Source: Planctomycetota bacterium
Lineage (GTDB): Bacteria; Planctomycetota; UBA1135; UBA2386
Direction of reading: 5' to 3'
NCBI GenBank assembly: GCA_027621295.1
Contig: JAQCBR010000039.1
Coordinates: forward strand, 1 to 32,615
DNA: 32,615 nucleotides
The notes under the pieces were generated by a model that was given only the letters and a program-made list of their open reading frames with translations, did no database searches and had not been told where the DNA came from. Below are positions 15,188-23,330 of the stretch, one piece after another. Each line of letters starts with the position of its first letter. Position 1 is the first letter of the stretch. Position numbers and translations under genes: made by a program.

Positions 15188-17359
15188 TCACGCCTTGACG
15201 CCGAGCCCGGCCGGGATCGCCACGCGCGCTTCCTGGCCGTCGCCGGTCATGAAGCGGTAGTGCACGACGTCGACCGGGTAGCTCGGCTCGGCCTTGAAGA
15301 CCACCGACTTGCCCACCGCCTCCTCGAGGTCGAGGACCGGGCGACGCTTGTAGTTCACCAGGTAGTCGTTCACCGGCGGTGACACGAACACCTGGAGGAC
15401 CGAGAAGCCCTTCAGGCCGAGGATCGCCTTCACCTCGCGGAGCACCGCGAGGGCCTTGCTCTGAACCGTCCGGGTCAGACCCGAGCCGCTGCAGTGCCGG
15501 CAGGTCATGAACACCGTGTGCTTGAGGCCCGGCCCGACGCGCTGCCGGGTCACCTCGAGCATGCCGAACGGACTGATCCGGCCGACCTTGATGCGGGCGC
15601 GGTCGCCGCGGAGCGCCTCGACGATGCGCCGCTCGATCTGACGCCGGTGGCGCTCCTGCCCCATGTCGATGAAGTCGATCATGATCAGGCCGCCGAGGTC
15701 CCGCAGACGGAGCTGGCGGACGATCTCGGGGATCGCCTCCAGGTTGGTGCGGAACGCGGTCTCCTCGAGCTCGGTCCCGGGCTTGAAGCGCCCGGAGTTC
15801 ACGTCGATCGCGACGAGGGCCTCCGCCTGCTCGATCACGATCGAACCGCCGTTCGGCAGCTCGACCTTCGGCTGGTAGAGCTTCTCGACCTCGGACTCGA
15901 GGCCGTAGCTGTGGAACAGCGGCGTCGTGAGCTCGTGGAGCTTCACGCGCTCCGCCATGTGCGGCATCAGCTTCTCGCAGAAGTCCTTGATGCGCAGGTA
16001 GACGTCCCGCGAATCGACGACGACCTCCTCGATCTCTGGCGAGAACAGGTCGCGCATCGCCTTCAGCACGAGGTCCGATTCCTGGTAGAGGACCGACGGC
16101 GCGCGCGTCACCTGGACGCGCTGCGCGATCATCTCCCAGATCTTCTTCAGGTAGTCGCGATCGCGCTGGAGGTCCGCCTTGCTCTTCTCGACCCCGGCGG
16201 TCCGGACGATGAAGCCGACGCCGCCGTTGCCGGTCTCGTCGAGGTCCTTGACGATCCGCTTCAGGCGGCGGCGTTCGCGGGCATCGTCTATTTTCCGGCT
16301 GACCCCGCACTTGGGGAGGCTCGGCATCAGGACGAGGCATCGGCCCGGCAGGGACACGAACGTGGTCAGGGTCGGCCCCTTGGCGCCGATCCCCTCCTTC
16401 GTCACCTGGACGATGACCTCCTGCCCCTTGCGGAGCATCTGGTCGATCGGGGTCTTCGAGCGGCGCGGAGCGCCGCGACGACGCTTGCCGCGGGCATCGA
16501 CCGGTTCAGCGGCGACTTCGGCGGGCGCATCGTCGCCGGCACGACCGCGCCGACGGCGGCGGCGCGAGCGGCGCCGCGCTTCGGCGGAATCGGCACCGGC
16601 ATCGCCACGCGAGGCCTCTTCCGCAGCGTCGTCACCCTCGCCCAGCTCGGCGTCCTCGGACCCGTGCTGCTCGTCGGCCGCCTCCTCGCCGTCGGAATCC
16701 TCCCCGGCGTCGTCGCCTTCGGAGTCCCCGGACTCGGCGTGGTGGTCGTCGTCGTCTTCGTCCGCCGCGCCCAGCCCGAACTCGTCGTGGCCCACTCCGA
16801 CGGAGGCCTCGACGACTCCATCAGCGTCCCGGTCGTCGTCGCTGCCGCCGTCCTCGTCGTCGTCGGCGGACGAACCGCTTGGTGCGTCGTCGTCGCCGTC
16901 GTCGGCTCCGCTCTCGTCCGAGGCTTCCGCCTCGCCGGACTTGACCCGGCTCTTGCCGCTCCGACGGCCGCGGCGCGGCTTCTTCGCGTCACCGCCCGAC
17001 TCGACCTCGTCGTCGTCATCGTCGTCGTCGGTGTCGTCGAGGATCGCCCGGACCGAGTCCGGCCCCTCGTCCCCGCTGACACGGGCTCGGCCCTCGACGA
17101 CGTCCTCGAGCTGGAAGTCCGGGCGCGCGTAGGCCGGCAGGACGTCCGAGGCGTGCAGGAAGCCGTTCGTCCGCCCACCGAACGCCACGAACGCGGCGCC
17201 GATGCTCGGCTCGATGTTTACGACGCGGCCCTTGTAGATGTTGCCGAGGTAGGCCTCACGGCCGGCGATCTCGACGTGGAGCTCCAGCAGGACTCCGTTT
17301 TCGACCACGGCGATCCGGGCTTCTTCCGGATCCGTGGCGTTGATGAGCATGCGCTTCAA
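15188..17359 (-). CDS. rne: Ribonuclease E/G with large acidic-basic insertion in the S1 domain
   Basis: Endoribonuclease of mRNA decay and rRNA/tRNA processing. The start chosen is TTG at 17359: it gives MKRMLINAT, the same N-terminus as E. coli RNase E, and has TGAGGA at ideal spacing. The ATG three codons later is too far from it. The protein has 723 residues. The S1 domain begins at about 34-80 (NIYKGRVVNIEPSIGAAFV). About 216 extra residues then intervene: first acidic (DDTDDDDDDDEVE and further D/E/S runs), then basic (RRRSRRRRRRGRAG). S1 resumes near 303 (KGQEVIVQVTKEG). Catalytic Asp519 (AIDVNSG) and Asp562 (MIDFIDM) are 43 apart, and the zinc-link CRHC (620-623) is 58 further. Both spacings equal those of E. 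coli. There is no long C-terminal degradosome scaffold, so the insertion may do that job (inference). Confidence 0.95.
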   Translation of the reverse strand: MKRMLINATDPEEARIAVVENGVLLELHVEIAGREAYLGNIYKGRVVNIEPSIGAAFVAFGGRTNGFLHASDVLPAYARPDFQLEDVVEGRARVSGDEGPDSVRAILDDTDDDDDDDEVESGGDAKKPRRGRRSGKSRVKSGEAEASDESGADDGDDDAPSGSSADDDEDGGSDDDRDADGVVEASVGVGHDEFGLGAADEDDDDHHAESGDSEGDDAGEDSDGEEAADEQHGSEDAELGEGDDAAEEASRGDAGADSAEARRRSRRRRRRGRAGDDAPAEVAAEPVDARGKRRRGAPRRSKTPIDQMLRKGQEVIVQVTKEGIGAKGPTLTTFVSLPGRCLVLMPSLPKCGVSRKIDDARERRRLKRIVKDLDETGNGGVGFIVRTAGVEKSKADLQRDRDYLKKIWEMIAQRVQVTRAPSVLYQESDLVLKAMRDLFSPEIEEVVVDSRDVYLRIKDFCEKLMPHMAERVKLHELTTPLFHSYGLESEVEKLYQPKVELPNGGSIVIEQAEALVAIDVNSGRFKPGTELEETAFRTNLEAIPEIVRQLRLRDLGGLIMIDFIDMGQERHRRQIERRIVEALRGDRARIKVGRISPFGMLEVTRQRVGPGLKHTVFMTCRHCSGSGLTRTVQSKALAVLREVKAILGLKGFSVLQVFVSPPVNDYLVNYKRRPVLDLEEAVGKSVVFKAEPSYPVDVVHYRFMTGDGQEARVAIPAGLGVKA

Positions 17360-17809
17360 TGCAGTGTTCCTCAGTCGGGAGACCAGCCCAGGTCGGGCTG
17401 GACGACTGCGCGCCCGGAAAGCTTGACGGTGCCGCCGAACCCGCCGCTCCGCTGCATCCCCCCCACAGGGCCCGCCCGGTCGACACGCGGAAGCCGCCCG
17501 AGCGGCCTCCCCGAACGACCGGGAGTCGATGCAGTGCGCCCCGAACCAGTCGGAGCTGCAAGAGTGGTGAGGCGGGCGTGCGTGCGTCGAGCTCGTCACG
17601 GGGACCCGCGGGGCAGCCGCAGCTGTCGGTCGAGACCCGCGACGGCGAGACGGCCGCCAGGCCTGGCTCGGTCGGAGTTCCGACCGGGCCGAACGCGCTT
17701 GTGGTGTTCCCGGTGACCGGGGACCCGGTCGCCGGCGTCCATGCCCGCGAGCGGGACGCGGCCGTGGCCGGCCTCCCCCGCGAGCCCTCGGTTCGGCCCA
17801 TAACGCCAA

Positions 17810-17828
17810 GGCACCGCGATGCGGCGCC
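17810..17828 (-). terminator. Hairpin followed by CGTTATGG inside the rne leader
   Basis: An 8-bp stem GGCGCCGC/GCGGTGCC has one G-U pair in the minus-strand transcript and a 3-base loop. It is followed four bases later by CGTTATGG (17798-17805), the octamer also seen after the pilO and pilQ hairpins. It could release a short RNA of about 140-160 nt from the promoter at 17958. Confidence 0.35.
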
Positions 17829-17957
17829 GATCCGACGGAGCGCTGCATCTCGGCCGGATGTGGCCGAGCTGCGTGGGGCGCTCCGGGTGGCAGTCATGGG
17901 GTCGGACGAAGTCGATCCACCCCGCACCGGGCAAGCCCCGGCGCGAGGCGCGGGGGG

Positions 17958-17986
17958 AGCATAGGCGCCCCCTCGCGCGCCGTCCA
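17958..17986 (-). promoter_or_regulatory. Candidate promoter upstream of rne
   Basis: On the minus strand TGGACG (17981-17986), a 17-bp spacer, and TATGCT (17958-17963) followed by CC. Each hexamer matches consensus at 4 of 6. The implied start near 17951 gives rne a leader of about 590 nt. Confidence 0.5.
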
Positions 17987-18033
17987 TCGAAGAGCCCTTT
18001 CGCTCGGCCCGATATCCCACCGGCCGTAACGAG

Positions 18034-18072
18034 GAGCGCCCGGGCCGGTCACGGGGACCGGCTCGGGCGCTC
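18034..18072 (-). terminator. Long hairpin after the secretin gene
   Basis: A 17-bp stem with one mismatch in the minus-strand transcript and a 5-base loop, starting 28 nt past the pilQ stop. Two bases later comes CGTTACGG (18024-18031) instead of a U-tract. This is probably the 3' end of the pil transcript. Confidence 0.6.
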
Positions 18073-18099
18073 GGCAGGGTCGTCAAGAGACGCTGCGGC

Positions 18100-19944
18100 T
18101 CAGGAGCCGGAGGTCCGACCGAAGATCGCGTCGTACTCGGTCTGCATGAGCTTCTGCCGCTCCTGCAGGATCTTCTGCACGTTGGCGTCCACGTCTTCCG
18201 GACTGCGGATCACGCTCGGCGTCACGAAGACGATCAGCGTGTTCTTCGACTTGGTCGCGGCCTTGTTCTTGAACAGCCATCCGAGCACCGGAATGTCGCC
18301 GAGGAGCGGCAGCTTGGTCTCGGTGACCGAATCGGTGTCCGTCACGAGCCCGCCGAGGACGGCGGTCTGGCCGGTGCGGAGCAGGACCTTGGTCGCGATC
18401 GTGCTGGAGGCGACGCGCGGCAGCGCGATCGACCCTTCGCCGGTGCCGGAGCCGACGCGGAACACGTCGAAGCCGGCGGGAGCCAGGGTCGAGGTCCCCG
18501 TGCCCGAGAGCGACTCGGACTTCGGGATGATGTCCATGATGATCTTGTCGGTGCCCGGCACGATGTGTGGGATCACGAGGAGCTGGAAGCCGGTGCTGAC
18601 CGGCGAGTCCGGCGCCTCTTCGACGACGAGCTGGAGGCCGCCTGCCTGACCCTGCTCGGAGCGGGCCTGGGCGTAGCGGATCGTCTCCCCGACGAAGATC
18701 GTCGCGACCTGGTTGTCGAGCGCGATCAGCTTCGGCGCCTGGACGATCTCGCTGCGCGAATCCTTCTCGAGGAGGCGCAGCGTCGCGCTGACCTCGTTCA
18801 GGTTCAGGGCCCCGAACATCACGTCCGGCATGATCGTCCGGCCGGTCGGGTTCAGGTTCTCGTCCGCGAACGGGCCGAAGCCGCCGTCGTTGGCGATCAG
18901 GTCGTCATCCCAGCCGCCGGGGCCCAGATCGAAGGGCAGACGGTGCGGGATCGAACCGAGGTTCATCTCGGCGGTCCATCCGTTCGCGCCAGGGCTGACG
19001 CCGACGTCCAAGATGTCGCTGTTCGACGTGGTGACGAACTTGACGTCGATGAACACCTGGGCGGGCTCGACGTCGATCGACTGGACGATCCGCTCGATCT
19101 CCTCGACGACCGGCTTGGTGTCCTTGACGATGATCAGGTTCTGGCCTTCGTGGTACTGCAGCGCTCCGACCTCGGGCGTCAGCACGTTGCGCAGCGCGTC
19201 CAGCAGGCTGAAGTTCTCCTGGTTCGGGTCCATCTGCTGGCGCGTGAACGTGTAGTCCACGTATTCCGAGTCGAGGAACGGCATGTAGGCCGACTTCGGA
19301 CGGACGTAGCGCAGCTGGAAGTGCTTGGTGACCAGATCCTCGCGCATCACGCTCGGCGGGACGACGCGAAGGATGCCGCGATCTTCTTCCACGACGACGA
19401 AGCCCAGCGTCTTGGCAGTGGCTTCGAGGGCGTCACGCCACGGGATGTCACGGAGCCGGAGGCTGATCGTGCCCTGGACTTCCTGGCCGTAGACGATGTT
19501 CGCGCCGGAGATCTTGGCGATCGTGTCGAGCACCTTCTGCACGTCCGCGTTGTCGAACGCGAAGTAGACGCGCGGCGGCTTCTCGACCTTGAGGACCGAG
19601 CCGGACTCGACGACGACGCAGCCCGCCGCTTCGGCGACGAGGTCGAGCGCCTGACGCCAGTCGACGTCCTCGAGGTCCAGCGTCACGCGGTCCTCGATCT
19701 CGGCGTCGACGACGATGTTGACGCCTGCCTGGCGACGGATGCTCTGGACGACGTCCCGGACGAGACGGTCGCGGAGCCGGAGGTTGAGTCGCGACGCGCG
19801 GTCGCCCTGCTTGGTGAAGCCCTGGACGCCGGTCTCGGTCTCCTGGGTCTGGGGCGGAGTGGTCTCTTCCTGGGCGGTTGCGCCGTGGGCGCACAGAGCG
19901 CCGAGGACGGCCGTCGCGATGAGCTTCGAGATCTTCAACTGCAT
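18100..19944 (-). CDS. pilQ: Type IV pilus/type II secretion secretin (PilQ-like)
   Basis: The 614-residue outer-membrane channel protein has a signal peptide (hydrophobic core about 8-20, ending ATAQ-EE). Two short STN-type N-domains follow at about 50-125 and 125-200; each has a [VI]-[PD]-W-R-[QD]-A-L helix. Then come a secretin N-domain (ALQYHEGQNLIIVKDTKPVV) and the C-terminal secretin domain. The latter has VGETIRYAQ, KVLLRTGQTAVLGGLV and the signature LPLLGDIPVLGWLFKNK, followed by NTLIVFVTPSVI. No AMIN peptidoglycan-binding domain is seen, unlike many PilQ. The start ATG has AAGGA at good spacing. It follows pilO after 274 bp containing two tandem hairpins, so it may have separate expression. 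PilQ rather than GspD is chosen because of pilMNO upstream. Confidence 0.93.
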   Translation of the reverse strand: MQLKISKLIATAVLGALCAHGATAQEETTPPQTQETETGVQGFTKQGDRASRLNLRLRDRLVRDVVQSIRRQAGVNIVVDAEIEDRVTLDLEDVDWRQALDLVAEAAGCVVVESGSVLKVEKPPRVYFAFDNADVQKVLDTIAKISGANIVYGQEVQGTISLRLRDIPWRDALEATAKTLGFVVVEEDRGILRVVPPSVMREDLVTKHFQLRYVRPKSAYMPFLDSEYVDYTFTRQQMDPNQENFSLLDALRNVLTPEVGALQYHEGQNLIIVKDTKPVVEEIERIVQSIDVEPAQVFIDVKFVTTSNSDILDVGVSPGANGWTAEMNLGSIPHRLPFDLGPGGWDDDLIANDGGFGPFADENLNPTGRTIMPDVMFGALNLNEVSATLRLLEKDSRSEIVQAPKLIALDNQVATIFVGETIRYAQARSEQGQAGGLQLVVEEAPDSPVSTGFQLLVIPHIVPGTDKIIMDIIPKSESLSGTGTSTLAPAGFDVFRVGSGTGEGSIALPRVASSTIATKVLLRTGQTAVLGGLVTDTDSVTETKLPLLGDIPVLGWLFKNKAATKSKNTLIVFVTPSVIRSPEDVDANVQKILQERQKLMQTEYDAIFGRTSGS

Positions 19945-20143
19945 GTTCCTTTGCCTCTTCCCGGCCCTTGCCGGGGATGCGCCTGTCGGGCCGAACGGCC
20001 CTTCGATCCTGCTCTCCGCTCATCGGTCGCGAGCTGGGCCCAGCTGAAGATCGACCGACCGAGAATCCCGATGCCATCGAGGGATCAGGGACGACCTCCC
20101 CGGGTCCGCCCGAGCCGGACGAGCGACGAGGCCCGTAACGCCA

Positions 20144-20178
20144 GACGCCCGCCCCGGCAGATCGCCGGGACGGGCGTC
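20144..20178 (-). terminator. 15-bp hairpin with CGTTACGG between pilO and pilQ
   Basis: A 15-bp stem with one G-U pair in the minus-strand RNA and a 5-base loop. Three bases later comes CGTTACGG (20133-20140). It follows a shorter hairpin at 20185-20207 and would end or attenuate the pilMNO transcript before pilQ. Confidence 0.55.
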
Positions 20179-20184
20179 GGCGCG

Positions 20185-20207
20185 GCGGCGCGCGAGCTGC
20201 GCGCCGC
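20185..20207 (-). terminator. First hairpin after pilO
   Basis: A perfect 9-bp stem GCGGCGCGC/GCGCGCCGC with a 5-base loop, beginning 11 nt past the pilO stop. Together with the 15-bp hairpin just downstream it makes a tandem structure. Confidence 0.5.
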
Positions 20208-20218
20208 ACCGGCTCGCA

Positions 20219-21634
20219 TCACCACTTCTTGCGGACGACGAAGCCGCGGAACACGAAGTCCGCCTGCTCCTTGGCGACCGCCTTCAGCAGCAGGTCGTCG
20301 TCGAGATACTCACCCTCTTCGAAGACCTGACCGTTGATCAGGAGGCCCGACCGACCTTCCTCGAACACGACGACGCCTTCGATCGACATCGGGATCTCGC
20401 CGAACTCGACGAGCGTCTCGACCGCGGCCTTGGTCTTGTGGATCTGCATCGCGATGCCGAAGCGGACGTCCTCCTCCGGGAACTCGAGCTGTTCGGCGAC
20501 CTCGCCGTGCATCCGGATCGCGGACTCGTACTCGCCCCGCTGGGCTGCACCACGCATCTGCTCGAGGACGCCCAGCAGGCGCTCCTCGGTCAGCGTCGTC
20601 GCCGCTTCGACCTCCGGATCGAAGCCACGGAGGTCCTGCCAGATCGACCGCAGCGGCTGCTGGACCGTGCTGTTCCACTCGGCGAGGAGCGACTGGTGCG
20701 TGATGCGCGGCTGCGCCAGCACGGCCTCCTCCTCGATCCCCGTCATCAGGTCACGCAGCTCGCGAGCGAGGCTCTCCTTGCTCAGGTAGTCCTGGCCGGC
20801 CGCCCACTGCCCGTGCAGGTCGCGGGCTGCTGCGATGCGCTCGACGAAGCCCTCGATGATCTTCTTCTGCACGATGAGCGGGTTGTCGCCGAAGCTCGGC
20901 CCGGTCACCGACGGGCGCGGGTCGACGAAGATGTCGCGCCGCACCGTGTCCTCGACGTAGTCGTAGCGGGCGAGCGCCACGGCCTCCGCGCCAGAAGCGA
21001 TCTCGCTGGCGAAGCGATCCCGCTTCTTCGCGTAGTTCGGGATCTCGATGTCACCGCCCGAGTCCTTGCCCTCGTAGACGAACGTCTCGAGGACGAGGTC
21101 GATCTCGTGACGAGGATCGGCGCCGCTGGCAACCGCTCTGTCGACGACGTCGCGCGCTGCGCTCTTCAGGTCGTACTGGACGACGCGGATGAAGCGGTCG
21201 TGGTTCTCGAAGCTGTTGATGAACTTCATGAACTGCCACAGCGTCGCCTCGATCTGCAGCCGGTAGCTGTAGTGCGAGTAGTTCTTGCCGCGCTTGCCGG
21301 TTGCACCCTTCAGGAAGTCGTGGAGCACGACGCCCGACTGGTAGGCAAAACGCTCTGTGGTCCGCAGGAAGTCGTTCACCTCACTCTGATCCGGAAGGAT
21401 CTTCGTGTACGCGTCGACGTTCTCGCGGAGGATGATCACGTCCTTCTCGAGGTCCGGGATCTTCGCGATCTTCGCGTCGGCGGCCTGGATCGAGACCTTG
21501 GCGGCATCGATCGCAGTCTCGCTCTCGGCGACCAGACCCTCGGCCCACCACACGCCACCGCCCGCGGCAGCGCAGAGCAGGAAGCCGGTCGTGGCCACCG
21601 TCGCGATCTTCTTCTTCTCGTTCATCTTCGCCAT
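20219..21634 (-). CDS. pilO: PilO-like protein with long C-terminal extension ending in a PilP/GspB-like domain
   Basis: The inner-membrane alignment-complex protein has 471 residues, more than twice a usual PilO (about 200). The order is: basic start, membrane helix (about 9-32), coiled coil (about 38-78), and a PilO-type ferredoxin-like domain (about 85-195, containing ATLWQFMKFINSFENHDRFI). A charged, mostly helical middle runs from about 200 to 405. The last 60 residues read SGLLINGQVFEEGEYL followed by DFVFRGFVVRKKW. That pattern (I-N-G-x-x-[YF]-x-x-G, then V-x-F-x-x-G) is typical of the C-terminal beta-domain of GspB/PilP-type proteins. No separate pilP gene lies between pilO and pilQ, so the extension may take over PilP's contact with the secretin (inference). 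Start ATG at 21634 has GGAGG 8 nt upstream; 15 bp separate it from pilN. Confidence 0.82.
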   Translation of the reverse strand: MAKMNEKKKIATVATTGFLLCAAAGGGVWWAEGLVAESETAIDAAKVSIQAADAKIAKIPDLEKDVIILRENVDAYTKILPDQSEVNDFLRTTERFAYQSGVVLHDFLKGATGKRGKNYSHYSYRLQIEATLWQFMKFINSFENHDRFIRVVQYDLKSAARDVVDRAVASGADPRHEIDLVLETFVYEGKDSGGDIEIPNYAKKRDRFASEIASGAEAVALARYDYVEDTVRRDIFVDPRPSVTGPSFGDNPLIVQKKIIEGFVERIAAARDLHGQWAAGQDYLSKESLARELRDLMTGIEEEAVLAQPRITHQSLLAEWNSTVQQPLRSIWQDLRGFDPEVEAATTLTEERLLGVLEQMRGAAQRGEYESAIRMHGEVAEQLEFPEEDVRFGIAMQIHKTKAAVETLVEFGEIPMSIEGVVVFEEGRSGLLINGQVFEEGEYLDDDLLLKAVAKEQADFVFRGFVVRKKW

Positions 21635-21649
21635 CGTGGTTTCCTCCGC

Positions 21650-22285
21650 TCACTTCGCGGGTGCGGCAGCCCATTCCTTCGGCGGTTGGAAGGAGAGCTC
21701 GAGCTGGAACGACAGCGACTCCGCCGGTCGCCGGGTTTCGTCTTCGTTGCGACGCGCGCTGGGCAGGCCCTTGCTGGCGACGAACGAGTAGAAGGACGCG
21801 CCTTCGACGTCCTCGTTGAAGTCCGCGACTGCGTCGAGGGAGTCTCCCTGGACGGAGCCCGGCATGGTCAGGGTCGGTCCCACCTTCGCGTCGCGACCGT
21901 CCTTCACGTTCAGGCGGTCGAACCACGCGCGGTGGCGATCGACGTCGCCGTCGTTGTTCACGACGTCGACGAGCTCGTCGAGCACCCGGGTCCAGACGAC
22001 GCGGGACTCGCTGATCTCCTGGATCGTCTTCGCACGCGACTGGAAGTCCGTGCGTTCGGCCGAGAGGCCCTGGTGGTACTGGACGGCCTCACGCTTGGAC
22101 GCGAGCTGCTCCTCGAGCTGGACGCGCTCGGCTTCCCGCTGTTGGAGCTTGCCGAGATAGACATAGCCGAACCAGCCGAACGCCCCGCAGACGGAGATGA
22201 CGGACATCAGCACCGCGGCGAAGAGCTTCGGCGAAGTCCGCTCGGAAGGCCGGAACTCTTCCGGCAACAGGTTGATACGGATCAT
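21650..22285 (-). CDS. pilN: Type IV pilus assembly protein PilN
   Basis: The 211-residue inner-membrane protein starts MIRINLLPEEFRP. The I-N-L-L-P motif binds the groove of PilM. A membrane helix (about 21-43) and a coiled coil (about 45-85) follow. The periplasmic PilN fold comes next (SRVVWTRVLDELVDVVNN onward), here with a longer loop. The C-terminal LSFQLELSF strand is typical. Start ATG has AAGGAAG upstream. It lies 13 bp after pilM and 15 bp before pilO. Confidence 0.92.
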   Translation of the reverse strand: MIRINLLPEEFRPSERTSPKLFAAVLMSVISVCGAFGWFGYVYLGKLQQREAERVQLEEQLASKREAVQYHQGLSAERTDFQSRAKTIQEISESRVVWTRVLDELVDVVNNDGDVDRHRAWFDRLNVKDGRDAKVGPTLTMPGSVQGDSLDAVADFNEDVEGASFYSFVASKGLPSARRNEDETRRPAESLSFQLELSFQPPKEWAAAPAK

Positions 22286-22298
22286 CAGCTTCCTTCCC

Positions 22299-23330
22299 TC
22301 AGCAGGTTCCGGCCGCGAGGCCGACGGCGACCGCGAGCTGCGGCGCGAACTGGTTCAGAGCTTCGACGTCGACGTTGTCCGAACGGACCTTCAGGCCCTC
22401 GATCGGATTCCAGACGCGGGTGCGCTTCTCGAAGGTCCGCTCGAGCGTCTCCTCGAGGAACGGCAGCAGCACGGAGCCGCCGGACAGCAGGACTTCCTGC
22501 ACTTCGCCCTCGAACTGGTTCTCGAAGAAGTCGAACGACAGGTTGATCTCGTTGCCGAGGTCGTCGAGCGCGGCCTGGACCGCGTCCTGGACTTCGGCGA
22601 CCTGCTCCTGCGGATCGCGCTTCAGGGCCTCGGCTTCGAACGGCTCGAGCCCGAAACGACGCGTGATCGCGTTCGTCAGGTCCTGCCCGCCCATCGCGAC
22701 CTCGCGTGCGAAGTAGGTCACGTTGTTGCGCAGGATGTTGATCGACGCCTTGGAGAACCCGATGTCGACGAGGGCGACCGTATGGTCGGAACCCCGCAAG
22801 CCCGGGCTCACGATGTCGTTCAGCTCGAACGCATTGCCGAGCGCGAACGCGTCGACGTTGATCCCGACCGGCTGCAGCCCGAGTTCGCTGAGCATCGCCG
22901 CCTGGTCCTGGACGATCGCCTTCTTCGCTGCGACCAGGAGGACCTTCATCTCGTCGCTGCCTTCTTCGACGTGGCTCGGCACGTCGAGCAGCTTCTGGAT
23001 GTCGAGCTCGACCTCATCGAGATCGAACGGGATGTATTTGTCCGCCTCGAATCGGACGGCGCTGTGCATCTGCTCGGGGGTCATCTGCGCCATGTTCACG
23101 TAGCGGAAGATGACGCTCTTCCCGCTGACGGCCGTGGCGACCCGCTTGGTCCGGAAGCCCCCGTTGCGGAACAGATCAGCCAGCGCATCGCGCCTCGCCT
23201 GCTCGTTCGGGATGTCGACCTGGGCGAAAGCAGAGATGACGTAGTCGAACTTGTCCTGAGTGATCTCGATCGCCTTGATCGAACTCGAACCGATGTCCAA
23301 CCCGACGATGCTCTTGCGGTGCTTGAGCAT
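22299..23330 (-). CDS. pilM: Type IV pilus assembly ATPase-like protein PilM
   Basis: A cytoplasmic actin-like (FtsA-fold) protein of 343 residues that recruits PilN. The start chosen is ATG at 23330 (MLKHRKSIVGLDIGSSSIKAI) with GAGGA 7 nt upstream; the open frame further out is not protein-like. The phosphate-1 loop is GLDIGSSSIK, phosphate-2 is VALVDIGFSKASI, and the adenosine motif is LLSGGSVLLPFLEE. EMKVLLVAAKKAIVQDQAAM and the Q-x-P-x-G-I-N-V-D segment are typical of PilM. It is the first gene of pilM-pilN-pilO. A promoter is not obvious in the 266-bp gap before it. Confidence 0.95.
   Translation of the reverse strand: MLKHRKSIVGLDIGSSSIKAIEITQDKFDYVISAFAQVDIPNEQARRDALADLFRNGGFRTKRVATAVSGKSVIFRYVNMAQMTPEQMHSAVRFEADKYIPFDLDEVELDIQKLLDVPSHVEEGSDEMKVLLVAAKKAIVQDQAAMLSELGLQPVGINVDAFALGNAFELNDIVSPGLRGSDHTVALVDIGFSKASINILRNNVTYFAREVAMGGQDLTNAITRRFGLEPFEAEALKRDPQEQVAEVQDAVQAALDDLGNEINLSFDFFENQFEGEVQEVLLSGGSVLLPFLEETLERTFEKRTRVWNPIEGLKVRSDNVDVEALNQFAPQLAVAVGLAAGTC

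Larger units (their letters stand above)
17360..18099 (-). other. 740-bp interval: secretin 3' hairpin, candidate rne promoter and long structured leader
   Basis: No frame here has protein-like composition, including the open extension upstream of rne and a 276-codon frame crossing the gap. Contents in transcription order: a 17-bp hairpin after pilQ (18034-18072), a promoter candidate (17958-17986), then about 590 nt before rne. This leader has several inverted repeats: GGCGCCGC/GCGGTGCC at 17810-17828, and GGTCGG-AACT-CCGACC near 17670-17690. I looked for RNase P RNA, tmRNA and 6S hallmarks and saw none. RNase E of E. coli is autoregulated through a long 5' UTR, so a cis-acting leader is the simplest reading; a separate small RNA is possible. 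Confidence 0.5.

Noticed and set aside
16740-17045. Simple-sequence repeat or CRISPR-like array in the GTC-rich stretch
   Set aside because: The repeated triplets encode the acidic insertion of RNase E in frame; units are irregular and there are no spacers.
15494-17716. 740-codon plus-strand open frame opposite rne
   Set aside because: Antisense of RNase E, whose catalytic spacing is perfectly conserved; the long Val/Val/Leu runs are the complement of the acidic insertion.
17256-18086. 276-codon minus-strand frame in the rne leader
   Set aside because: Ser/Arg/Pro/Gly-rich shadow composition, no ribosome site, and it overlaps the true rne start in another frame.
17360-18099. RNase P RNA, tmRNA or 6S RNA in the gap upstream of rne
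   Set aside because: I looked for the conserved RNase P cores, the tmRNA acceptor and tag region, and a 6S-like long bulged helix, and did not see them. A covariance-model search would settle this.
20438-22546. 702-codon plus-strand open frame opposite pilM-pilN-pilO
   Set aside because: Spans three well-supported minus-strand genes and has no recognisable domain.
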